From: Chitinophaga pinensis
GTDB taxonomy: Bacteria > Bacteroidota > Bacteroidia > UKL13-3
Assembly: GCA_945876985.1 (NCBI GenBank)
Contig: CAMCQX010000056.1
Coordinates: 1 to 8,142 of the forward strand
Direction of reading: 5' to 3'
DNA: 8,142 nt
Positions 1-5,339 of this stretch are shown one piece after another. The notes under the pieces were generated by a model. The model was not told the origin of the DNA. It ran no database searches and saw nothing but the letters and a program-made list of their open reading frames with translations. The stretch's first letter is position 1; each line of letters starts with the position of its first letter. The position numbers and the translations under genes are program-made.

Positions 1-524
1 GCGATACTGAAAAAGATCCTCATTCACCACATTTTTTCAAAGAAGTGGTTGCCATGATGAAATATACTTATAAAATTTTTAAGGGTATACATACCAATCA
101 ATTTAAATTTGATGAAAAATTTGACCGCAACTTTCCTGAATGGAAAGCAATTGATTGGATGGCTAATACTTGGATTAGCCGCCTTTTATTTGGAACTGCA
201 TATGTTTTGTTTTATCTAAATTTTGCAACAAATCCTTGGATGTATTTATTGTTACCTATTCATTTTTTAATGAGTCCTATTCATGGGGCTATTGTAAATT
301 GGGCCGGACATAAATATGGCTACAGGAACTTTAATGAAAACGATTATTCTAAAAACACATTAGTTTTTGACTTTTTAATGCTCGGTGAATTATTTCAAAA
401 CAATCATCATCACGCGGGAGCAAGAGCAAATTTTGCTGCAAAATGGTGGGAAATAGATCCCGTTTATCCCATAATTGTTTTATTGGATAAATTAAAAATT
501 ATTAAGTTGCTTAGGAATAAATAA
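1..524 (+). CDS. Membrane fatty acyl (acyl-CoA) desaturase, C-terminal part, 5' end outside window
   Basis: The reading frame is open from the window edge (first full codon at base 3), so the gene starts upstream; the GTG at 45 is an internal valine codon. The visible 173 residues begin with DTEKDPHSPHFF, the segment that in this family directly follows the second histidine box (HxxHH), which lies just outside the window. Two hydrophobic stretches (about bases 174-230 and 234-305) fit the second transmembrane pair. GHKYG (bases 306-320) matches the extra conserved histidine, and NNHHH (bases 399-413, after GELFQ) is the third histidine box of the di-iron centre. Family members are inner-membrane enzymes that put a cis double bond, usually delta-9, into saturated acyl chains using oxygen. 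Regiospecificity and the acyl carrier (CoA, ACP or lipid) cannot be read from this fragment. It ends in TAA, 6 bp from the stop of the convergent cmk. Confidence 0.9.
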   Translation, partial: DTEKDPHSPHFFKEVVAMMKYTYKIFKGIHTNQFKFDEKFDRNFPEWKAIDWMANTWISRLLFGTAYVLFYLNFATNPWMYLLLPIHFLMSPIHGAIVNWAGHKYGYRNFNENDYSKNTLVFDFLMLGELFQNNHHHAGARANFAAKWWEIDPVYPIIVLLDKLKIIKLLRNK

Positions 525-530
525 ATTTTA

Positions 531-1220
531 TTAGGCTTTTGAACCTATCTTTTCATTTATTAATTTTAAAATAAGTTCTAATTGCTCTTGGTGATTAATA
601 TTGCTGTTATCCACTTCAATGGCATCATTGGCTTTCATTAATGGTGAATCATCTCTATTCGAATCAATAAAATCGCGCTTAGTTAAGTTAGCCAAAACTT
701 CTTCAAAAGTTGTTCCTTTCCCTTTACTTCTTAATTCATCATATCTTCGTTGCGCACGAACATTAGGATCTGCAGTAATAAATAATTTTAATTCAGCATT
801 GGGAAATACAACAGTTCCAATATCTCTACCATCCATTATAATGGCTCTTTCTTTGCCAAATTGTTGTTGTTGTTTTACTAAAAATCTTCGTACTTCACTG
901 ATTGAACTTACATCACTCACAAAACCTGCAACTCTGGGATTCACCCTAATTTCTTCTTCAATATTTTCACCGTTTAAAAATGTTTCTTGAATTTGAGTTT
1001 GTTCATCAATTTTAAATGAAATATTGATTTTGAAAAGAGCTGAATTTACTTCGTCAATATTTTTAAAGTCCACATTGTTTTGAATAAAATATAAAGTTAC
1101 GGCCCGGTACATGGCACCTGTATCAACGTATTTATATAATAATATTTTAGATAATTCTTTAGCAATTGTACTTTTTCCACACGATGAATATCCATCAATT
1201 GCAATGATAATTGGCTTCAT
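531..1220 (-). CDS. cmk: Cytidylate kinase, (d)CMP kinase
   Basis: A cytosolic kinase that transfers phosphate from ATP to CMP or dCMP, giving CDP or dCDP for RNA, phospholipid and DNA precursors. Its 229 residues are normal for bacterial Cmk. Seen in the sequence: the P-loop GYSSCGKST at residues 10-18; YVDTGAMYRA at 31-40 (nucleotide-binding segment); FLNGENIEEEIR at 81-92, in the CMP-binding insert typical of bacterial Cmk; MDGRDIGTVVFPNAELK at 129-145 (the most diagnostic motif, binding the CMP phosphate and sugar); and RDFIDSNRDDSPL at 182-194, containing the lid arginines. The P-loop has YSSC where enterobacterial Cmk has PAGS, which I recall as normal in Bacteroidota. Its ATG shares one base with the TAA of porQ, so the two are almost certainly co-transcribed and translationally coupled. 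A short glutamine run (117-120) comes from a small CAA repeat. No terminator is visible in the 6-bp gap to the convergent desaturase. Confidence 0.97.
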   Translation of the reverse strand: MKPIIIAIDGYSSCGKSTIAKELSKILLYKYVDTGAMYRAVTLYFIQNNVDFKNIDEVNSALFKINISFKIDEQTQIQETFLNGENIEEEIRVNPRVAGFVSDVSSISEVRRFLVKQQQQFGKERAIIMDGRDIGTVVFPNAELKLFITADPNVRAQRRYDELRSKGKGTTFEEVLANLTKRDFIDSNRDDSPLMKANDAIEVDNSNINHQEQLELILKLINEKIGSKA

Positions 1221-2260
1221 TAATTTTTCTTTTTATAAAACTCTTGCAAATTAGCAATTATTGAGAAATGATTGGTAGCGTTACCAGAATAAATAGAAGC
1301 ACTTCCATACGAAAACATATATTTTTTTACTTTTAAACCAAAACCCCAACTAAAACCTGCCCAACTTCTGGAATCAGGAATTGTCAATTCACGCCTTCTT
1401 AAATCATTGTAACCAAATCTTAAATGAAAACCTTGTCCAAATAATAATTCTGTATTTATAATTACATGACTCATTAAATAATTAATTGAGGTAAAATCTT
1501 CTTGAATTGGCAATCCAGTTGATAAATCTATATTTCTATTATTTTTCGTTTCATTTTGATATAGCAATCCTCCTATTTTTTGTAAATCGTGTGCTATAAT
1601 TGAAATTCTTAAAGGATTATGAGCAAACTTTTTACTATAACCAATTTGAAAATTCATGGGATACATTTGTCTGTCAGCACCAGTAAAAGTAGTTATTTGA
1701 TATCCTAAATTATTAATAACAGCTGTAAAAACCGATAAGCTATCTTCGCTTTTATAACTTGCTCCAACATCAGCAGCCATTCCAACACTTGAATACGTTT
1801 CTAATACTGAGTATACAAATTTTGCGGTAGCACCAATATTCCACTTATTCATAATTCTGGAAGTAGTTATATGCATGGCAAATTCATTTGCAGCTGGAGA
1901 ACCCGTATTAATATTATTAATATCTTTCCCATCAAAAGTTCCGTAATTAATGTATTGAACACCTATCATCAGCGGACCTGCTTTTTTTGAATTAAATACA
2001 TATCCAAAATAACCTGAACCAATATCTGCTAAATAGTTTTGATAATTAAGGGATAGTTTTTTATCCATATTTGCATTTAAAATGGAAGGATTATTTATTA
2101 CTAAACTTGCATCATTATCATGCGTTGCAATGGCGCTACCGCCTAAAGCTGCAATTCTAGCATTGGAATAATTATTTAAAAATCCAAAAGGAACGTAACC
2201 ACCAATTTGGGCATTTGCAACAGTTGAAAACAAAAGGAAAAAAGCAACTATTTTATTCAT
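1220..2260 (-). CDS. porQ: Type IX secretion system outer-membrane protein PorQ
   Basis: A 346-residue protein with a clear signal peptide (MNKIVAFFLLFSTVANA, likely cut before Q18). The mature part is rich in alternating aromatic and polar beta segments, as in an outer-membrane beta-barrel. The N-terminal pattern, QIGG, then a segment ending NARIAALGGSAIA, then ASLVINNPSILN (about residues 51-62), is the hallmark of the PorV/PorQ family, related to FadL-type barrels. QYINYG, FSIIANLQEF near the C-terminus and the overall length fit PorQ better than PorV. In Porphyromonas gingivalis PorQ belongs to the cell-surface attachment complex with PorU, PorV and PorZ, which cleaves the C-terminal sorting signal of secreted cargo and links it to lipopolysaccharide. 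The start is fixed by an in-frame TGA at 2266-2264. It is the first gene of a porQ-cmk unit and diverges from pit. The family call is strong; PorQ over another PorV-like paralogue rests on recalled sequence similarity and the cmk neighbour. Confidence 0.88.
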   Translation of the reverse strand: MNKIVAFFLLFSTVANAQIGGYVPFGFLNNYSNARIAALGGSAIATHDNDASLVINNPSILNANMDKKLSLNYQNYLADIGSGYFGYVFNSKKAGPLMIGVQYINYGTFDGKDINNINTGSPAANEFAMHITTSRIMNKWNIGATAKFVYSVLETYSSVGMAADVGASYKSEDSLSVFTAVINNLGYQITTFTGADRQMYPMNFQIGYSKKFAHNPLRISIIAHDLQKIGGLLYQNETKNNRNIDLSTGLPIQEDFTSINYLMSHVIINTELLFGQGFHLRFGYNDLRRRELTIPDSRSWAGFSWGFGLKVKKYMFSYGSASIYSGNATNHFSIIANLQEFYKKKN

Positions 2261-2324
2261 TAATCATTTCGATTTTGGAAAACTCACGTAAACATTAAAT
2301 AGCTTAAACGAAAATCATCTATTT

Positions 2325-2339
2325 TTATTGTTACAATAA
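2325..2339. promoter_or_regulatory. Perfect 7-bp inverted repeat, candidate operator
   Basis: The sequence TTATTGTTACAATAA has perfect 7-bp arms (2325-2331 and 2333-2339) around a single central T. It lies 65 bp upstream of porQ and 111 bp upstream of pit. The size and near-symmetry suit a dimeric repressor or activator. It is not followed by a T-run in either direction that would make it a terminator. I cannot assign a regulator. In such A/T-rich DNA a chance palindrome is possible, although the TTGT/ACAA core is less trivial than pure A/T. Confidence 0.4.
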
Positions 2340-2362
2340 TAAGATAGATTTCAAGAAAAAAA

Positions 2363-2381
2363 CTATTTTTTTATAAAATAG
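2363..2381. repeat. Small A/T-rich inverted repeat in the pit leader
   Basis: CTATTTT (2363-2369) is complementary to AAAATAG (2375-2381) around the 5-base loop TTTAT. If transcribed it would form only a weak hairpin in the 5' region of pit. Chance occurrence is quite possible given the base composition, and I assign no function. Confidence 0.25.
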
Positions 2382-2450
2382 AAAATATGACTTTACAATT
2401 CCTTAATATTGCGATTTAAAATAAAAATTACAAATTAAACTTTTATAATC

Positions 2451-3851
2451 ATGTTTGGATTAGACCCAACCTTAACATTTCTGCTTATAGTTTGCTTAGT
2501 TGCAGCTTGTGCCTTTGAATTTATTAACGGCTTTCACGATACTGCAAATGCAGTGGCCACAGTAATTTACACAAACTCTCTTAAACCTTGGGTGGCTGTA
2601 ATTTGGAGTGGGGTATGTAACAGCGTTGGTGTTTTTACAGGAGGAATTGCTGTAGCCATGGGAATTAGTTATTTAATTCCGGTAGAAATATTAACCGACC
2701 AAAATATTTACCACAGTGTAGCATTAGTAATGGCATTATTAATCACTGCTATAGTTTGGAATTTGGGCACTTGGTATTTTGGAATTCCATGTTCAAGTTC
2801 TCATACTTTAGTTGGTAGTATTTTAGGAGTTGGTTTGGCTTATTCATTTATTGCCGAAAAAAGCGGCAATTATGTAAACTGGGGTAAAGCCAGTGATATT
2901 GGTTTAAGTTTATTGGTTTCACCAATTGTAGGTTTTAGTTTAACTATATTAATTATGTACTTGTTAAGAGTAAGTATAAAAAATAAATCAATATTTAAGG
3001 CACCAAAAACCAATGATCCACCTCCATTTATGATAAGAATTGTATTGCTATTAACATGTACTCTTGTCAGTTTTTTCCATGGAAGTAACGATGGGCAAAA
3101 AGGAATTGGGTTAGTCATGTTAATTCTTGTTGCCATTGCACCAAGTTATTTTGCATTGAATCCAAACGTAAACTTACCTAAAGTAAAACAAGAAATTACC
3201 CTGGTAGATTCAATTTTGCATAAAACAATAGTAACACAAATTACTAAAGAAGACAGTTTAGAATTAGCAAAAGTTTTAGCAATTTCTAATAAAGTGAACA
3301 AAATTATTTGTTCAAAACAGTTAGATAGTTTGACTGTAAATGAAAAATTTGAAGTTAGACAAGGAGCAATAAAGTTAGGAAAAGAAATTGAAAAACTGAG
3401 AAAAAGTAAAACAATTGCTTTAAGCGATGAAGATAAATCAAGTTTGAAAGCATCTGTAACTGGTGTTAAAACCATTACTGAATATTCACCAAGTTGGGTA
3501 ATCATTATGATTTCAATTTCACTAGGATTAGGAACCATGATAGGATGGAAAAGAATAGTGAAAACTATTGGTGAAAAAATTGGTAAGCAACATTTAAATT
3601 ATGCTCAAGGTGCATCGAGTGAATTAGTAGCTGCAGTTACTATAGGTATGGCCACTGCATTTGCTTTACCGGTTAGTACCACTCATGTTCTTTCATCGGG
3701 AGTTGCGGGAAGTATGGTAGCAACAAAAGGTATGAAAAACCTACAAGGAGGTACCATCAGAAATATTGCAATTGCATGGATTTTAACATTACCTGTTACT
3801 ATTATTTTGTCAGGTTTATTGTTTTTATTATTTAGAACTTTGGCAGGATAA
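2451..3851 (+). CDS. Inorganic phosphate transporter, PiT family
   Basis: A 466-residue polytopic inner-membrane protein of the PiT family, which takes up inorganic phosphate (in bacteria often as a metal-phosphate complex) coupled to H+ or Na+. The family's duplicated signature is clear: GFHDTANAVAT at residues 27-37 and FFHGSNDGQKGIG at 208-220. Each is paired with a re-entrant-type motif: GIPCSSSHTLVGSILG at 111-126 and ALPVSTTHVLSSGVAG at 405-420. Hydrophobic segments fill about 7-25, 47-75, 87-135, 150-173, 195-233, 348-366, 390-425 and 437-462. Residues about 236-345 form a hydrophilic, Lys/Glu-rich, probably helical insert between the two halves, longer than a simple connecting loop. 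The start is the first ATG after an in-frame TAA at 2436-2438. The gene is monocistronic: divergent from porQ and followed directly by an intrinsic terminator. No DUF47/PhoU-like partner gene is adjacent, although PiT genes often have one. The substrate is inferred from the family. Confidence 0.95.
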   Translation: MFGLDPTLTFLLIVCLVAACAFEFINGFHDTANAVATVIYTNSLKPWVAVIWSGVCNSVGVFTGGIAVAMGISYLIPVEILTDQNIYHSVALVMALLITAIVWNLGTWYFGIPCSSSHTLVGSILGVGLAYSFIAEKSGNYVNWGKASDIGLSLLVSPIVGFSLTILIMYLLRVSIKNKSIFKAPKTNDPPPFMIRIVLLLTCTLVSFFHGSNDGQKGIGLVMLILVAIAPSYFALNPNVNLPKVKQEITLVDSILHKTIVTQITKEDSLELAKVLAISNKVNKIICSKQLDSLTVNEKFEVRQGAIKLGKEIEKLRKSKTIALSDEDKSSLKASVTGVKTITEYSPSWVIIMISISLGLGTMIGWKRIVKTIGEKIGKQHLNYAQGASSELVAAVTIGMATAFALPVSTTHVLSSGVAGSMVATKGMKNLQGGTIRNIAIAWILTLPVTIILSGLLFLLFRTLAG

Positions 3852-3873
3852 TTTAATTTTGAATTATTTAAAT

Positions 3874-3905
3874 AAAAAGCACTTTCCAAAAAGAAAGTGC
3901 TTTTT
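3874..3905 (+). terminator. Intrinsic terminator of the phosphate transporter gene
   Basis: A perfect 13-bp stem (3874-3886 with 3893-3905; core GCACTTTC/GAAAGTGC) closes a 6-base loop (CAAAAA) and runs into a T-run at 3901-3906. It begins 23 bp after the pit stop codon. The A-run on the 5' side means it could also stop transcripts from the other strand, but no minus-strand gene ends here. Confidence 0.93.
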
Positions 3906-4034
3906 TGTTTTATGTCTATTTTACTGGATGTAGAAATAGTTTTATTAAAACCAAACACCTTGATTATTTGTTGAAAATTAAATATTAGCATGCCTCAAAT
4001 GCCTATCATTACTAGGTTTAACTACGATATTAAC

Positions 4035-4045
4035 ATCACTGTGAT
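4035..4045. promoter_or_regulatory. Inverted repeat ATCAC-T-GTGAT, candidate operator upstream of nrdB
   Basis: Perfect 5-bp arms surround one central base, flanked by TTAAC on the left and TTAAC overlapping the right arm. Half-site GTGAT recurs about 50 bp downstream in the next feature. It lies about 180 bp upstream of nrdB. GTGA half-sites are used by Crp/Fnr-type regulators, but the spacing here is far too short for a classical Crp site, so no regulator is assigned. Confidence 0.3.
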
Positions 4046-4087
4046 TAACTTTTAAAATTTACTAAAACTCCAATTACTATAATTGCA

Positions 4088-4099
4088 TTGTGATAACAA
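4088..4099. promoter_or_regulatory. Imperfect dyad TTGTGATAACAA, candidate operator upstream of nrdB
   Basis: TTGT and ACAA arms flank GATA. The block TGTGATAAC closely resembles TGTGATTAAC at 4040-4049, so the two sites may bind the same protein. It lies about 128 bp before the nrdB start. Evidence is limited to symmetry and repetition in a single sequence. Confidence 0.28.
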
Positions 4100-4226
4100 A
4101 AAGAAGTATTTAAAATAAAAACTTGAAATATTTTTTTACTTAACTTATTTTTTTATTACTCAATATTTATAAAAATATTTGAAATTATAAATCAGTAAAA
4201 AAAATCATTAAAAAAATTTTAATTAA

Positions 4227-5198
4227 ATGCAAAATCAAGAAGAGTTATTATTGAGAGAAAACAAAGATCGTTTTGTTTTACTTCCAATTAATTATCCTAA
4301 AATATGGGAACTTTATAAAAAACATGAAGCAAGTTTTTGGACTGCTGAAGAAATTGATTTAAGCGATGATTTAAAAGATTGGGCTAAGTTAAATGATGGT
4401 GAGCGTCATTTCATTTCTCATATTCTTGCTTTTTTTGCTGCCAGCGATGGAATCGTAAATGAAAACCTTGCGGTAAATTTTATGCGTGAAGTGCAGTTGC
4501 CAGAGGCAAGATGTTATTATGGATTTCAAATAATGATGGAAAATATTCATAGTGAAACTTATGCTTTATTAATAGATACTTATATTAACGATTCAAAAGA
4601 AAAAGACCGTTTGTTTCACGCTATAGAAACAGTTCCTGCTGTAAAAAAGAAAGCTGAGTGGGCTTTGCGTTGGATAGAAAACGGAACTTTTGCACAACGT
4701 TTAGTAGCATTTGCTGCAGTAGAAGGAATATTCTTCAGCGGTAGTTTTTGTTCTATTTTTTGGATGAAAAAACGTGGACTTTTACCTGGACTTACTTTTA
4801 GTAATGAACTAATAAGCAGAGATGAAGGCTTGCATTGTGAATTTGCTTGTTTGCTTTATAGCATGTTAAGTAATCAATTAACAGAAGATGAAGTGCATAC
4901 AATAATTGGCGAAGCAGTAACAATAGAAAAAGAGTTTGTTTCAGAAGCATTGCCCGTTGATTTGATTGGAATGAATGCCAAATTGATGCAACAATATATA
5001 GAATTTGTAGCCGATAGATGGATATCAGAATTAGGTTATAAAAAAATATATAATACTACCAATCCGTTTGACTTTATGGAAATGATTTCATTGCAAGGTA
5101 AAACTAATTTCTTTGAAAAAAGAGTGGGTGATTATCAAAAAGCAGGTGTAATGGGAGGAAAAGAATCTCATGCATTTTCTCTTGAGGAAGACTTTTAA
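4227..5198 (+). CDS. nrdB: Ribonucleoside-diphosphate reductase class Ia, beta subunit (R2)
   Basis: The small subunit of aerobic ribonucleotide reductase. It carries the di-iron centre and the stable tyrosyl radical that is passed to NrdA for each turnover. All metal ligands are present by comparison with mouse R2: D74, E105, H108, E166, E200 and H203. The radical tyrosine is Y112, in MENIHSETY. Radical-transfer residues also appear: W38 (in FWTAEE) and Y303 (in DYQKAGVM). The C-terminal tail FSLEEDF (317-323) corresponds to the mammalian FTLDADF peptide that docks on R1. Blocks such as [17 protein letters not shown] and [16 protein letters not shown] make this a eukaryotic-type R2 rather than an E. 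coli-type one. At 323 residues it lacks the long N-terminal extension of mammalian R2. The start is fixed by an in-frame TAA directly before the ATG (4224-4226). No ribosome-binding site is evident. It precedes nrdA by 141 bp on the same strand with no terminator between, so an nrdBA operon is likely. Confidence 0.98.
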   Translation: MQNQEELLLRENKDRFVLLPINYPKIWELYKKHEASFWTAEEIDLSDDLKDWAKLNDGERHFISHILAFFAASDGIVNENLAVNFMREVQLPEARCYYGFQIMMENIHSETYALLIDTYINDSKEKDRLFHAIETVPAVKKKAEWALRWIENGTFAQRLVAFAAVEGIFFSGSFCSIFWMKKRGLLPGLTFSNELISRDEGLHCEFACLLYSMLSNQLTEDEVHTIIGEAVTIEKEFVSEALPVDLIGMNAKLMQQYIEFVADRWISELGYKKIYNTTNPFDFMEMISLQGKTNFFEKRVGDYQKAGVMGGKESHAFSLEEDF

Positions 5199-5300
5199 GA
5201 ATTTGTGAAAGTATACAAAGAATGTATTAGGTAAAGCATTACAGATTTAAAAAAATAAATAAAATAACAGAATTATAAGCTAAGAATTTTTCCCTTAAAT

Positions 5301-5335
5301 TAATTCATAATTCATAATTCATAATTCATAATTCA
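5301..5335 (+). repeat. Tandem array of five TAATTCA heptamers abutting the nrdA start
   Basis: Five exact copies of TAATTCA run from 5301 to 5335. They are followed by TAAT and the ATG of nrdA at 5340, which reads almost like a sixth unit (TAATATG). In the nrdA frame the array contains a TAA (5322-5324), so it is not coding and the start cannot lie further upstream. It occupies the position where the ribosome and any leader structure would act. Exact short tandem repeats gain and lose units by replication slippage. The rest of the nrdB-nrdA spacer (5199-5300) is A/T-rich with no gene. Confidence 0.9.
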
Positions 5336-5339
5336 TAAT

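Larger units (their letters stand above)
2261..2450. promoter_or_regulatory. Divergent intergenic region between porQ and pit
   Basis: These 190 bp must hold the promoters for both porQ-cmk (leftward) and pit (rightward). The region is strongly A/T-rich, and neither start codon has a Shine-Dalgarno sequence. I looked for the Bacteroidota promoter pattern (TTG, then about 19 bp, then TAnnTTTG). TAGATTTC at 2345-2352 matches seven of eight positions of the -7 element facing pit, but no TTG lies at the right distance, so I do not call a promoter. Two inverted repeats inside are listed separately. Confidence 0.6.
3906..4226. other. A/T-rich non-coding region upstream of nrdB
   Basis: This 320-bp stretch between the pit terminator and nrdB has no credible gene. 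The longest plus-strand possibility I noticed is a 20-codon ATG frame at 3912-3974 with no family resemblance. It should contain the nrdBA promoter and leader. AATATTTG at 4174-4181 matches seven of eight positions of the Bacteroidota -7 element (TAnnTTTG) and lies 45 bp before the start codon, but no TTG sits at the expected -33 distance. TTAAC occurs three times (4018-4022, 4030-4034, 4045-4049). ATGCCT occurs twice (3990-3995 and 3999-4004). I found nothing resembling the NrdR box (ACACwATATwTnGTGT type), the usual regulator site for bacterial nrd genes. Confidence 0.6.

Noticed and set aside
860..871. (TTG)4 trinucleotide repeat in cmk as a possible phase-variable tract
   Set aside because: It is only four units, and slippage would add or remove one glutamine without a frameshift; glutamine runs are tolerated.
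601..990. Plus-strand open frame of 129 codons inside cmk
   Set aside because: It lies wholly opposite cmk, whose protein carries every Cmk motif; the plus-strand peptide has low-complexity Ser/Leu content typical of an antisense shadow.
3912..3974. 20-codon ATG frame just after the pit terminator
   Set aside because: Too short to support, no homology recognised, and no distinct promoter or initiation signal.
2870..3991. Three minus-strand open frames (2870-3136, 3146-3538, 3683-3991) opposite or partly opposite the phosphate transporter
   Set aside because: They are antisense to a clear PiT gene, show no family motif, and the last one crosses the terminator hairpin.
4088..4099. DnaA box in the complement of TTGTGATAACAA
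   Set aside because: The complement has TTATCACAA, one base short of the TTATCCACA consensus, and there is no cluster of such boxes or origin-type gene context.
5202..5219. TTTGT/ACAAA inverted repeat after nrdB as a terminator or operator
   Set aside because: Only 5-bp arms with an 8-base loop and no T-run; expected by chance in this composition.
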